Part shown: piece by piece, positions 44,001-54,859 of the stretch
Numbering within the stretch: the first letter of the stretch is position 1
Layout of the letters: each line of letters begins with the position of its first letter
Source: Heliocidaris erythrogramma
Taxonomy: Eukaryota > Echinodermata > Echinoidea > Camarodonta > Echinometridae
Reading direction: 5' to 3'
Length of the DNA: 64,000 nt
Assembly: GCA_025617745.1 (NCBI GenBank)
Contig: CM046870.1
Span: forward strand, 23,231,501 to 23,295,500
Translations under genes and position numbers: made by a program
Notes under the pieces: model-generated
Databases searched by the model: none
What the model was told of the DNA's origin: nothing
The model's input: only the letters and a program-made list of their open reading frames with translations

Positions 44001-44650
44001 GGCATTCACCCGTCGTAGTTTTCTCCACAAATTAACTTTAGAATATGTAAAATCAAGATATGGAATGAAATTTGGACAAACCAATGATTTTTGTGACTTT
44101 TCAGCTGCTGAAAATAAAGTACGTACATGTAGCTTTAGGTCCCCCCATCACACATGTAATTAACATTTCAGCGGAAAAAATAAATTACTGCATGGGAAAA
44201 AGTGCAGAATACAACCAAATATGTAAACTTTGTTTATTGAGAGCTGTTGTCTATGATCTACGACAAGCGATGTACAGTAAAACTGTTTATACTATAGACT
44301 GCCAGTGTCAACGACCTGCAATCAATGATTTTTGGACCTATCACTTATCAGTCATGGTCTAACACTACAGTGTATAGTGACAGTGTGAGTGTCACTCTCA
44401 CTCAGTCTCAGTCAAGCCACACACAGTCACACTCACATTCACAGTCAAAACTCGGTCACGGTGATCAGTTACTAATTCCCACGGAATACACAAGATATAA
44501 TAGACTATTTCTGTTCCAAACATGCCAAAAGTGCACGCATAATAAGCACATTGCATAATATGCTGGACTATAAAGAAAAAATTAGTCAAGCTACTTTTAT
44601 CTATCGATATGACTATGTACCTGCACAGAAGAAACTTCGGAAATCGCCAT
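29037..44650 (-). CDS. Ten-exon DDE transposase-like gene with C2H2 finger
   Basis: Exons on the minus strand: 44621-44650 (ATG, MAISEVSSVQ), 43372-43690, 42402-42674, 40959-41167, 39696-39905, 39064-39239, 37065-37196, 35033-35192, 30556-30696, 29037-29961 (stop). Splice phases agree at all junctions but one. The N-terminal half carries NNNHNHLIHTADSLREHDVS, a FEKGHSPASAL block and VAVCTPLMKRAH, as in MULE-like and related large transposases. The C-terminal half has IGTDSWYFPVDD, LIVDGGPDF and YCPGDSAFNPVEHLWGP, candidate D, D and E of an RNase-H-fold transposase. It ends with a C-x4-C-x12-H-x4-H finger. Lesions: a GT duplication near 43650 shifts frame in exon 2, and exon 7 runs into a TGA (37062-37064) where a donor is expected. 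An internal GCAG|GTCATA could bypass this in frame. No flanking TIRs were found. It is a recently decaying transposon gene or a co-opted one. Transposition or DNA binding is inferred only. Confidence 0.72.
31364..31635. repeat. 38-bp tandem units forming a foldback
   Basis: Left half: four units with period 38 bp, each with GGTAAATTTCTTTCCGCTTT and GACCACAGCCT (unit anchors at 31385, 31423, 31461 and 31499). Right half (from about 31507): the same units inverted, with GTCAAAGCGGAAAGAAATTT and ACTGGTTTTCAGGC. The outer ends are CCAACTCCTGAAAAC and GTTTTCAGGAGTTGG, making a ~270-bp hairpin. It sits in the large intron of the transposase-like gene, next to C/G runs. Confidence 0.8.
31640..32570. 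repeat. Diverged ~150-bp tandem repeats, GCCATTTTGTAAA type
   Basis: Recurrent blocks begin GCAGCCATTWTGTAAA and continue to a GGTGTCTGTACAAA-like word, at about 31640, 31798 and 31938. A further GGCCATTTTGTAAAATCCAT is at 32546. The copies are diverged and non-coding. Confidence 0.55.
33287..33989. mobile_element. TIR element, GGGTGGTATTCTGAA ends
   Basis: Terminal inverted repeats GGGTGGTATTCTGAA at the left and TTCAGAATACCACCC at the right bound a ~700-bp unit rich in GTTTTAACT / AGTTAAAAC words. An 89-residue ORF (33504-33773, + strand; MAAIFIAQLAFCHKERRYGD, then IFNLSDVPEIVFRLNFC) could be a remnant of a Harbinger-type transposase N-terminus, but this is weak. A related end fragment (GGGTGGTATTCTAAAA) lies at about 14114. 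Confidence 0.65.
34320..34951. repeat. Poly-G run, TGACCTTGACC repeat unit and AAT/ATT microsatellite
   Basis: A run of ~23 G is at 34335-34357. At 34410-34665 lies one unit of the dispersed repeat also found at 40080-40640 (TTCTGTGACCTTGACC ... GATCCAAGTTTTAAGTTGAT). At 34838-34951 an AAT/ATT microsatellite contains a duplicated ATTATTATAACAACAATAAT block. Confidence 0.65.
35514..36459 (+). mobile_element. Kolobok-like element, TTAA-flanked, internally deleted
   Basis: A 946-bp unit is flanked by TTAA at 35510-35513 and 36460-36463. Its terminal inverted repeats are AGGAGAATTATCCCC and GGGGATAATTCTCCT. It encodes only a THAP-domain ORF and no catalytic domain. TTAA target sites together with a THAP finger are the hallmark of Kolobok transposons (piggyBac also uses TTAA but lacks THAP). 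It is therefore a deletion derivative inside the intron of the DDE gene. Confidence 0.8.
35786..36040 (+). CDS. THAP-type zinc finger ORF
   Basis: From the ATG at 35786 (an in-frame ATG at 35753 is less THAP-like) the protein begins MVYCQAFGCCNCSKKTIGKS and continues FHRFPDPQKCQQLFKHW and NDVICSDHFTEADY. C-x4-C near the start and C-x2-H (CSDH), with the conserved Pro, Trp and Phe positions, define a C2CH THAP DNA-binding domain. The ORF ends 14 residues after the Y of TEADY, so it is a lone DNA-binding domain of about 84 residues. In the intact family it would recognise the element's ends. Here it could only act in trans, if expressed at all. Confidence 0.78.
   Translation: MVYCQAFGCCNCSKKTIGKSFHRFPDPQKCQQLFKHWVTILNVEKFQGKDFKLDRKNDVICSDHFTEADYHVDLRAKLMPGRIV
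37312..37957. mobile_element. TTAA-flanked 646-bp MITE
   Basis: Terminal inverted repeats GGCCATGTGTCTTGAACTCG plus CCATCCA match, inverted, TGGATGGCGAGTTCAAGACA plus CATGGCC. TTAA sits at 37308-37311 and 37958-37961. There is no ORF with domain features. It is a Kolobok- or piggyBac-type non-autonomous element in an intron of the DDE gene. Confidence 0.8.
40080..40640. repeat. ~150-180-bp units with TGACCTTTGACCT words
   Basis: Repeated blocks containing TGACCTTGACCTTTGACCTC followed by CCCAAAA.TAATCAGATCAT and GATCCAACTTTCAAGTTGAT recur at about 40235, 40383 and 40560. A related unit is at 34440. It is an intronic dispersed repeat. The word TGACCTTTGACCT equals a perfect DR1 nuclear-receptor half-site pair. 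Confidence 0.65.
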
Positions 44651-44770
44651 CTCGCCTGTCCTCTTTCCTCTGCAGAATCCTCACCGCAAAAAAGAGTTAG
44701 TCCATGCGCATGCGTACTCATACTCCGAAGCCGCAACTCATGAATATTCATATAATGAAGCCCCAAATTA
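44640..44770 (-). promoter_or_regulatory. Candidate promoter of the DDE transposase-like gene
   Basis: Immediately upstream of the proposed ATG (44650) on the minus strand are a palindromic NRF1-like core, CGCATGCGCATG, and an ATGAATATTCAT palindrome. The local base composition is less AT-biased than the surroundings. No TATA box is placed convincingly. Confidence 0.4.
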
Positions 44771-45046
44771 AGGTTCAGGAAAAAAAAATTCGCGTCCTGC
44801 CCAGTGTCTTCCAATGTTAATTATACAAGACAGTAGGACATGCTGGAAAACTGATAAGGAAACAAAGCTGAAAGTGACATTAAATAATTTTGTAATGACC
44901 AGATTTATCTCTATTAAATGACAGGAATTATAGAAACAAATAACTAGTTGCTTCCAACATTGAACAAGCCTCTCTTCCTTTCTTTTTTGAGTATAGCTTT
45001 TTCTTACATGTATGTACTTAGTTGTTTTACAGATTTTACACTCTAC

Positions 45047-46029
45047 CGGTAATGTCCTTGACATTGAGGTGCTGCTGGCATCTGACCTCAAGAGTCGCTT
45101 TTTGGCCGGCTCCTCCTGCTGTCTCTTGACTAGAGGATGTTGCCAGATTTACACTGTCTTCTGTAAAAAATAAAATAAAAATAAAAATACAATAAGATAT
45201 AAAAAGAATAACAATGTGAAGGGGGACAAGAATATAAAGCTTAGATAGCCTTGCATCCAGTGCATTGTTGAACAGTCGAAAAGAAGTAATGCAAAATATA
45301 TATGCAAAAGCTGTATTTTGCTTTTTTTAATATATAGTAGCTGAAATTGCCATGATAATAGAAATAGAATGCAAGAAAATCTGTCATATCATCTTTTAGA
45401 ATTCACCATGATGGGAAATGCTTTAAAACTATTTAAAATCATAAATTTGAAATGAAAAAAAAAATATAACTTGCCGTTTATTTAGTCAAAAATATCAACA
45501 GCAAACTCAAGATTTAGGTCCCTCTTGTTGAGTGTGCACGCACACATTTGCACGCAAATTCAATGGAGGTGGGTTGAAGTTTCCCAATTTTAATTCTGCA
45601 TAATAGGCTAACAAAACACTGTCTGTATTAAATAAGTTTGGCAAAGTGAATGAGGGGGACCTTAACCACGATGTAGCCGAAATTACATGAATTAGTAGAT
45701 ATTCTGTAATCAAGAACATTTTTTGCTTACCTTGATGTCGAAACTGAATGTGTGCTTGGAGTTGGAGTTGTAGCTGTATTTGCAGTTGTGTAACCGGCTG
45801 CATGATCATAACCACTTGACTGTGTGTCGGCAAATTGAAGTTTAATCACCTCTGCTTTGACAGCTATGGCATATTTTCTTTGGTCGGGTAGTTAAATTTG
45901 TTTAAACTCTTCTCAGATAAGGGAATTACTCTGCCATGTGTATCAGTTGTATGCATGCAGCAAAAAGAAGACGATTTTCCATCGGAATCGTCTGCTTCCG
46001 AGGAGAGTGAAGACGACATGTAGGCGGCC
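45047..46029 (-). pseudogene. Possible upstream exons or a separate broken ORF
   Basis: From an ATG in good context at 46029 (GAAGATGGCC) the minus strand reads MAAYMSSSLSSEADDSDGKS and then GRVIPLSEKSLNKFNYPTKE. It shifts frame in an A-run near 45875 and ends in a Gln/Leu-rich stretch with donor CAAG|GTAAGC at 45730. A further candidate exon (45047-45160) has acceptor TTTACAG and reads DSVNLATSSSQETAGGAGQK. The LSEKSLNKF block resembles N-terminal parts of multi-copy invertebrate transposase-like proteins. Whether this belongs to the DDE gene downstream or is independent is unresolved. Confidence 0.35.
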
Positions 46030-46356
46030 ATCTTCTCCACTGAAGTCAGTTTATTACGGGCGCTATGATTGGTTAACGCAAACTTCATCGTTCCTGATCG
46101 CGGTAAAACGTGGGATTCGATTGGCTAACAATTCCGCCGAAAACTTTTTTCCATATTTCTATAAAATGTGCAAATTTTACTCATGACGAGTTTGACATCT
46201 TTCATCTAATATATTTTCACACCATATCTGAGAATATAAAGTAGCTGCCTGATTGTGGTCGTGGAAAGTCGTCTTTTGAGGGCTTGCAGCTCGGTCTAGA
46301 AGAGGAAAAGGGAGAGTGAAATGGGTGGAAAGAGACGGGTCATCCCAATGATGACT

Positions 46357-47919
46357 TCAAGCCAGAGCAGGGTGTGTCACGATCAGGTCGATGAGCCTGG
46401 GTAGTCCAAAGTCATCGCTGATATTAACGCCGTCTCTCGCCCACAAAGTCAGCTCTCCCGTCAGGAAGCACGTCTGAGGGTCCACGTACTCCACTTTCTC
46501 TTCCTCAGCGATGATGCGCATCGCCGAATTAAACACATAACCCAGCTCCCCCATCTTGTCCAGGCGCGGTAGGATTCCGATATATACCACCTGATGAAGA
46601 GAGGAGAAAGAGAGAGAGAGAAGAATAAGAAGTAGAAGAAGAAGAAATTTAATGGGGGGTTAATGTCACCGCGTGCCAAGGATAAAGAAGGAAGGAATAA
46701 CACATATTCCAATCCGATGTACGACTACTACTATTAATAATCTATGTAATAATAAAGCTATATTGATTTGATATTACAAAATGAATATGCATAAAAATTG
46801 CATAATACGGAGCATAAAATGACTAAGACTACGCTATAGCGGGCCTACATTACACAATGGAAATAACAAAATTTGGACATGCTTCAAGAAGAAAGAGGAT
46901 AACATTTGTACCATGTTAGTAGCTCCATATATATATATATATATGTGTGTGTGTGCGTGAATTTTGATATCAAAGGCATTATTGATGTTAAACTAGATGC
47001 ATCAATAAGGCACTATATGGTCTTCACAAAAAGAAAAAGTGAGTGAAAGCATGATCAGTCATGTTCGGGTACTATACATTACCATATAACAGTCGTACAT
47101 GCCGACCGAGCTCTCTACCCCCCCCCCCCCTCCCTCTCTCTCCCTTCCCGTGACCCCTTTCTCTATCAACCACGGTCATTGTTCCACTGTACTTACACGT
47201 GCCACTTAATTGGGAAGCTCTCCACAGGAGGCTCCAAAATTCCTCCCTGGCCTCTCTCAGAGCCTGCTGCCGTCCCCCATCCGGATGTTGTTAGTGCCCA
47301 CCTGAATAAGAAGAAGATCCGGCCTCCGAGGAAAGCTAAAGTGTAGTAGTTCCTTCTCCAGGTGGGCACAAGTTCCACCTGGGTTCGAATTCACCAGAAA
47401 CTGGCAGCCATCTTTACGAGGGAGGGACACGTCCCCCTGCACAAGTGCCCTCAGCTGGCTGTCGTCAAACATACAGATAAACTGAGGTGGAAAAAGAGGA
47501 ACATAATGATTAATCATGATTTCTTTAATCATCAGTCAGAATTTATGATATAGATTTAAACTTTAAAATATGTCCTTGATGTTATACATACAAGTATCCA
47601 TAAGGCAATATTTGTAATTACCGAAGGTGGAAAGAAAAACAAGAGAAAATACCATACAAAACAGCAAGTTGAACCAATTAGGACTATAGCCATAGTACAC
47701 TGAATAAAGCAAGATAGCATCAGCATAATTATAGTAGAGCCATATTAGCAATATTCCACCAGTTCCTAGGAAGAAAAATGTGAATGAGAGTTCGATATGA
47801 AAAGAATTAAGAATAACCGTACCTTCTTCCATCTGTCAATTCCTTCACAAGCAAAATGCTTTCCGCTGGCCCCAATCTCAAATCTTTTGGTCACAGCACG
47901 TTTTCCTGTACCTCTCATT
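46357..47919 (-). pseudogene. SGNH/GDSL-hydrolase-like gene remnant, three exons
   Basis: Exons on the minus strand: 47823-47919 (MRGTGKRAVTKRFEIGASGK), 47197-47481 and 46357-46590 (stop TGA). Exon 2 carries FICMFDDSQLRALVQGDVSL and PRRPDLLLIQVGTNNIRMGD. The VGTNN word matches SGNH block III. Exon 3 carries VVYIGILPRLDKMGELGYVF and LWARDGVNISDDFGLPRLID, the block V DGVHLSD-type His/Asp region, with Asn replacing the usual His. After MGDG in exon 2 the good frame (QQALREAREEFWSLLWRASQ) is shifted by one base, and its phase at the donor does not fit exon 3. At least one lesion is therefore real. Similar SGNH modules occur in repetitive-element-encoded animal proteins. Enzymatic activity is doubtful. 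Confidence 0.6.
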
Positions 47920-48126
47920 CTGATCGTGGTCAAATCATGAATGCTCAAATGCAGGAATGGGGAATGGACAGCGACGGATATACGTTAAGCAATTCTATCG
48001 GGGACGTAGCTCCATTGCGACCCATTGATTGGGATCACGTTGGCTAATTAATGCCAACTTCACAGAAATCAAAGGATAATCAACGAAATCAATTAAAGAA
48101 TGATTGGAAAATAAAAAACCTATTCT

Positions 48127-50889
48127 GAGTAATCGGAGCTCGAGGACACCGGGGAGGACACCACCCGGTGGACGACCGCCGACACCTCCACCAACCTGCG
48201 GGACGCATTGTTTAGGTAGTCCCAAACATCGTCGTCAGTGCGGGTCTGGGACCCTACGTCGTTGGAAAGAGCAGCCTTCAAAGGACAAAGAGAAAGAATA
48301 TTACATTTCATTTTTGTGTTCATAGTTACTATAAAGTCATGAATGATCTCGATCTTATGAACAAAAAAAGTTTTCAATGTCAATTATTATGTGGATCACG
48401 ATATGCAAATGCCCTCCTGCAAATGACGCCTATCAAAGAAAACAGAAATGCACTCCATAGCTGAGTACACGATTATTGATATTAACATTTCAAACGTTAG
48501 TGGTGTTTGGATTACGTGGATCAATAGAGCAGTAATTTGTCTTCACGAAAAGAAATGAAATAAGAGAGATAAGAAAGCTTCATGACATGACCGCGTAGAT
48601 CATCAACAACATCACTCAACCTATATCAGATACCTGTGGAGAGGCGCTTAAAGGGAGCGACAAGTCGCAATCTATGGGCGGTTTTACAGTTGGCTGCTCC
48701 TTTCTCTGGATCAAAGTTCAAAGCGACTTCAATTTATCGCGCGCAGCTAATAAAAGTTCGCACATTGACCCAAATTTGAGTAAACAAGATCGCACGTTCT
48801 TTATTCCAGTATTTGAATCTCATTGGTCGGTTACGTATGTAGGGATTCGAGTTAACGATCACGCGAGGAATTCGGCAATAACATTCCTTCGGTAGCGCAC
48901 GATTGGACCTGATTGTATCCGAATTTCCCCGAGTCAGGCCAACTGGTCAGGCCCATGGATTACGACTTGCCACTCCCTTTAATTAGCTCCGTCTGGAGGT
49001 GGTGGCAGGCACTGCCGGAGCTTCTTTTAAATAACAAATGGAAAGAATATGACTTTTTCCTTTGGATGTTTATATTCTCAATTCATATTTTATCAAAATA
49101 TGAAGGGGGAAAAAAAAACAAATTTCGATTGCCACACTATGTGGATCACGAACATGACTATGCAGCAAATACCCTCACCCCCCCCCCAAAAAAAAAGAAA
49201 TATATATATATATATATATATTTGGTCAGTCCAAATTTTTGGCTCCTGCAGTGTTTTTATTTGACTCCTGAGTATTTACTCTTTCTTCGATAAGGCTTTT
49301 TGCTCTTCATAAGAAGAAAACATAAGAGAGTGAAAGCATGATCACATGTTCGGGTATATATCATCATCAACACAAACCAGGCTATCGCATACCTGTGCTG
49401 CCATCTGGACTCCCACATGGCGAGGCCGCCTCCAGATTGTGTCCCACATGTCCCTTTAAAAGACAATTATTAAGAATGTTACTTTTCCTTTTGTTTATAG
49501 TTAGTAAATCAATAAATGATCAAAGTGTAACTTTATGAAGCGCACTTCGCACTATTCATGGGAAAACTTGTCTAGGTTTATTGTGACTCTATCCATAAAA
49601 AACAAATTGATATTATTCTTTTTCCTAATATGTATGTTAATAACCCGTAGATTACTTGCAAGGAAACCGACTGCACTTTTGGGGTTAAAAAGAGAGTTTA
49701 AGGTTCAACTTAGACCTCTGCCTATGACAGTGAGAGCATATTTCCCCTACTTGACCTGACATTGCCTCATTCAATCGAGTGGAAATTCCGAACAAGATGA
49801 TTTATTGAACCATTTCGTATACCAAATCGTGGCTAATGACATCCTCTAACAAGTGATCTAAAGATAATTCTGATTGGTTGACAGGAATTTGGTGCCTTTT
49901 GCTGTTCATTATTTGTTGTCACATTATTCACGAATTAAAGTTTATTGGATTGTGCCATTCTATCATGGGGTAACTTGATTTGTATACAGTGAAAAATAAT
50001 TAGTCTAACAACAATCAGATAGATTGTGAGATGCGTGTAGGCATATAGAGAGAAAAGAGAATGAGATTAGAAACGAATGAAAATGTCAAGAGCCGTGATG
50101 TATATTGTGAAGATGTTCGTTTTGAGGTGGTAACTACAACGCCTCTCAAAGTGCAAATAAACCCCCGTTTTATAAAATGAACCTGCCCGATGACTCATGT
50201 GCATTACGTAATCACTGGGTGTCAAGGGAGGTCAGGGATTGCTCGATGAGAAGTGTATGCGGCAAATCTCAGAAAAGTAGTTCATATGAAAAAGACAGAC
50301 AGAAAATGTAATCCATACCTGGCTGCCATGAACGTCCACCCTCTGCGCGTCCTCGAAGGAGGGATACTCCCCTTCACTTTCATGGGCCTTGGAATCAGAG
50401 AAAGAGAAATTCATGTTTTGGATATTGCATTCTACTATTTTTTCCTTTGTGTCATGCTACACTTGTTGAATACCAAACATACATGCTTAATTCCAATTCC
50501 AGAGGCGGACGAACGTTGTGCTTGTATAATAGGAGGGGGAGTACCTTTTGTCCACCAAACACACCCCCCCGCGCCCTCATTGTATGAGCCCCGACGTTGC
50601 GCCGCCCCTGTTAGTACTACATAATAATCATACCATCTCCTCCTCCTTCCTCCTCCTCTCCCAGGGTGGTCGATCTGTCCGATTCACTGATGTCCATGAC
50701 TTCATCACCTCCCTCTGTTGTCCGAGGTCAGTCCTGTTGCTTCCTGCCCCGAACCGATGGTTGTTCGGTCCGAGTCCGAGTCCCCGGTCAGTCCTGTTGC
50801 TCCCTGCTTCGAACCGATGGTTGTTCGGTCTGAGTTCGAGTCCGAGTGGGTGTCGCTGAATAGCAGCGGTGTCGATGGTGGATCCTGTA
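48127..50889 (-). pseudogene. Scattered exon-like blocks upstream of the SGNH remnant
   Basis: Minus-strand blocks with plausible splice sites: 50640-50889 (after GTACAG; DPPSTPLLFSDTHSDSNSDR, an internal ~57-bp tandem repeat, then ESDRSTTLGEEEGGD in a shifted frame), 50320-50391 (AHESEGEYPSFEDAQRVDVH, donor CCAG|GTATGG), 49392-49459, and 48127-48285 (AALSNDVGSQTRTDDDVWDY, ending at TAG). They are acidic/Ser-rich, as expected of an N-terminal linker region, but phases do not join cleanly. They may belong to the SGNH-like gene. Confidence 0.35.
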
Positions 50890-51353
50890 CAGGAAGAAAT
50901 AACATGAAAAGAAGAGGAAGGCAATTAGTACTAGAAGACGAATATGTCAAAAAATATTAACCACTACATGTAAAATTGTTATTAGCTGCCTCTTTTAAAA
51001 ACACAAAAGTGATATCCTGTTGCAGTTTAATCAAAGTCTTTAAACATAATAATTCACATTGCGGAATTACTTATATTTAGTGATAGAAGGAAAAAAAACG
51101 AATTACATTCAAATGTCATTGTATGATCATTATAGCCTTACCATGATACGTATACTGATCTCCAAGTGAATGGGAAAGGAAACATGATTGTGAGCAATGT
51201 CATCCACCCCCATCCCCCATTCCCCTCGTAACAAGAAAGAAAAAAAATCATGCGGCTCTATTCCTGTAATGTACGGTTGAAATCACAGTGAGATGGGGTG
51301 GAAAGAAGGGAAGCGAGACATCATCATCATCATCCTATTGTGAAATAGGATGC

Positions 51354-51605
51354 ACTTCTTAGGCTTTAGCTTGAGCCCAAACTTGGCGAACCGACCCAGA
51401 ACTTCGTCCAGGCTATTCAGATGGTCCTCGACTGTCTCCCCTAGGATGATCACATCATCCAGGAAGGCTAGGACAACCTGCCAAGATTAAGTCCATCGCC
51501 CGCGAGAAGGTTGCGGGCGCGTTACAGAGACCAAACCCCATACGTACGAATTCATAGAGCCCGTACTTGGTCGTGAATGCGGTCTTTTTCCTATCCTCTG
51601 CCTTT
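51354..51605 (-). pseudogene. Gypsy reverse-transcriptase fragment
   Basis: Minus strand encodes [20 protein letters not shown], then [16 protein letters not shown]. After a one-base frameshift it continues [20 protein letters not shown] to KFGLKLKPKKC. FLDD is the polymerase catalytic box (YxDD class), and the preceding QxP-like APATF block is typical of Gypsy elements. Only about 85 residues of the palm remain, with no LTR nearby. It might be a displaced piece of the same family as the reverse-transcriptase-less element at 20-29 kb. This is untested. Confidence 0.8.
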
Positions 51606-51730
51606 TGGGCATTTCCTGTTCACTCATTCCAGCCCACAGTTGCTTCATTGAATACAACATTAATTAAGTTGTAGTTTAAGCTGATTCATGTACAGTTTGG
51701 TTCAGCAAATGATAATTGGAAAGAAACATG

Positions 51731-53695
51731 TTAAGTCTTTGTCCATTTTACTATTATAGTGCGCGGCCGGTGCAGCAAGCTAATTACACTACTAATAAAA
51801 CTACACTTAAATCTAAAATACCTATTATCTACTTGTCTTGAAAAGACGACACTCAGCAAGACAGCAGAGCAGTGTATTGCAGGCTGAAGAGCTAAAATCA
51901 CGGTGTACGTGTATGTTATGACTATGTCGCCAGGGACTTCTATAGTAGTAGGTGTTCGCTCTTCAACAGGTTGAGTATCATCTGGCTGCGTGCGTGCCTT
52001 CTTCATGGCACCACGGTGCGGGATACCTCGTACCAGTGGCGAATATGGCAGAGGCACTACACTATTTTTAAATGCAAAATTACAACCCACCTCTCGCTTG
52101 CATCCTGCATATACCACAGGATGATACCTGTCAGTTCCTGAAGGATCTTATTCTGCAAAGGTTTTTCAGGAACATGAGAATTCTTTTTTTTTATTCTGAG
52201 GAGGGTCGGGCAAGTGCTTTTTACATCTTTCTGAACATTCTTCCAGTCTAGCTTCTTGTAGTCTTCCATCTTAGAAGCACAGGTCTTAAATGTGCCTTTC
52301 CTTTGTAGACATGTTGCCTCCTTTTTTACCTCCTTGCATATACATGTGTATGTTTGTTAGCATATGGGTCTTAAATGTGCCACTTCTCTTCTCCATGAAA
52401 GCCAGCACCCCTGTGTTGTCAGCTCCTTTGAGCCTGCTTGCTGCTTGCTGCTTGTGGAAGAAAGCCGGAGTTCTACATTTTTATTAAAAAAAGATTAGAT
52501 ACATGAAAAAAAAATTACTTAGATATTTCCTTGAATGTTAACATTTTGTGTGATTTAAAATTTTCTAGTTTTCTAGAGTAACCATCAGTGTTTATTGTTT
52601 CTGAATAAAAATGTTATTCCATTTTTATACACCATTATTGAAATAGACTTTAAGATATTAAGATGGACAATTTTATGAGTTTGATATAATTCAATTATAG
52701 GATGCATAGATATGCATGAACCATGAGACCAAATTTATGCTAAAATCAAGGTTGACAGTAATATACATATATTTTTTTGATAATACTGATCCTTTGATAT
52801 TGATATTAATAATACTTTTTTAAATACAATGTTTATAATTTCATATTTCAAAGTTCTCCAAATCTTCATTGATCATCTGATACCGGGTTGATTACCACAG
52901 GCATCCTATAAAAGTCACAGTGGACCAACCATTGCCTTGCTCTTCTTACAAGAAGTCTGTGTTGCTGTCTGAGTTTTTGCAGGTGTATATCTCCTCTGTC
53001 TCTTAGAAGGCTGAGTACGATTTGGCATTCTCAGCCGTTTCAATTTTTTTTCCAATGTATAATTCATTGGAAGCCAAATCCTTGATTTATTTTGTTGCTT
53101 GAACAACTTTCTCATTTGGTCTGGATAGATTCGAAAGCATTGATCTGCATATGCCGGTTAAAAATTGTATAAGTTTCCGGCATTAGCTGTGGTGATGGTG
53201 AGGATATGTGAAAGGGATTCCCTGCAGATTTGCACCACTAGCTGATCTACTTCCCCTAGACCGAGGTAGAGTCATACAGCAGTGAATCTGAGTTTCCCGT
53301 TCACAATACTCCTCTAGGATCTCCAGTCATCGCTGATTAGGTGCTTCCCCCCGTAGGGTCGCCACAGCTCCCACGTGGGTCCAAAGAAGGTCCAGCACAG
53401 AACAATCTATCCCCAGCTCACTAACTCTGATGACCTTTGGATTGGATAGAAGTTGTTCCAAACAGTGGAGCTGAGGCTCTGTTACCAGCGAGGATCCTTG
53501 GGATGCAGTGCCTTGGATGGAGCTGACGCGAAGATCAAAAGCTTTCCAGCGTCGCGTGGTTGGGCATCCAGCAACGGGCATCTCCTCATCGTCCATTTCG
53601 ATCCCACAGTCACTGTCTCCGCAGTCCATAGGTCCTAACGGGGAACGAGGAACTGCCTTCTGCAGTTTTACATCTATTCCAAACCCCACAATCAT
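51731..53695 (-). other. Unrecognised minus-strand ORFs
   Basis: Three open stretches look mildly protein-like but carry no motif I recognise: 53327-53695 (122 codons, GFGIDVKLQKAVPRSPLGPM), 52915-53115 (basic, KRQRRYTPAKTQTATQTSCK), and 51731-52269 in two overlapping frames (MEDYKKLDWKNVQKDVKSTC; HRGAMKKARTQPDDTQPVEE). They may be exons of one decayed gene. The AT-rich gap 52500-52900 shows nothing. Confidence 0.25.
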
Positions 53696-53699
53696 CCTT

Positions 53700-54855
53700 T
53701 GAAATATTTGAAGAAAAAAAAATTCTCCTTATGAGTCATATTGACTTGTCCACAAGATGTCTCTGGTTCTTCTCTTTGAATAGGGGTAGGGGGTAGAAAT
53801 ATGCACAGAGTGATCAAGCGGTCCCACTGGATACTGAATATCAGCATCAAGCACTAGAATTACTGGTATTGAACAGTGTCATGCCAATGTAGAATTATAA
53901 ATTTTGGCTTGTGGTTTGAGTTCCATGTTGGACAATTACCCTTGCTATGGCAAGGTTCTTGCAAGAACTTGTTCTCTTCACAACTTTCTAACACCAGATA
54001 GCATGGTCTCACCAAATTTGGTTTACCACAAAGATGTGATACTTCCAGCCCAGATGAAAGGTCCCATGACCCATGAATGTTACTGATAAATATTACGGTT
54101 AGGGTTCTTTACGAAGAATAGCATAAATGCACCAAATAATCAGTCTCTTAGACTCGAGTTGCAACTGCAATCCATTTTAATGCCCGAACTCTCTTCATAC
54201 AGTTATATCACATAACTCAATAGGAAAATACGGTTGCTACCTGAATTATGGAACGCCACTTGTTCCTTTGTAATAACGTTCAATATCTAACACTTCTCTC
54301 CCCTCCTAAATAAAACGTTCCAGGCACTGTGTTTTCGTTTTGTAACACTCGCCAAATAAATCATGTATATACAAATATCTGATCCCTTTTATTCAAGAAA
54401 CACACATGATATGTTCTTCCTTTTGTTAGAGAAATGTCAGATACCAGTAGTACTCCACTGTAAATCTAAGGAATAACACCAATGAAAATATCATCTTCAT
54501 AACAATTACCTTGTTATCCTCATACTAGAAAAAATTTCTCAACAAATATACATGTACTTCCAACAAAATTTCTGTATTTCTGTATAAATGTACATACCAT
54601 AGGTGCACAGGTTGTAAAAACTGACTTTATGTATTTATGTATGTTATTCGAAATCCTTTCAATATGGTTTTGTACTTTGTATGATAATTCTTCATTAATA
54701 TCACAAATGCTTTCCTTTGAATAAACTGTTATTACCAAATATGACTTGTCTGAGTTGTCTGTCAAGTGTGTATCATTACCAAATGTTATGCCATCTTCAA
54801 ATCCGACAAATAGTATATAAACTTATAAACTAGAAATATCACTGAAGATGATGAT
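53700..54855. other. No gene seen
   Basis: AT-rich noncoding sequence. Short ORFs here lack motifs or codon bias. Confidence 0.45.
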
Positions 54856-54859
54856 TAAT

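Noticed and set aside
44325-44460. Ser/Gln-rich ORF
   Set aside because: Arises from a CAGTCTCAGTC/CACAGTCACACTCAC simple repeat.
47362-47553. Plus-strand ORFs across the SGNH exons
   Set aside because: They are antisense shadows; motifs and splice sites are on the minus strand.
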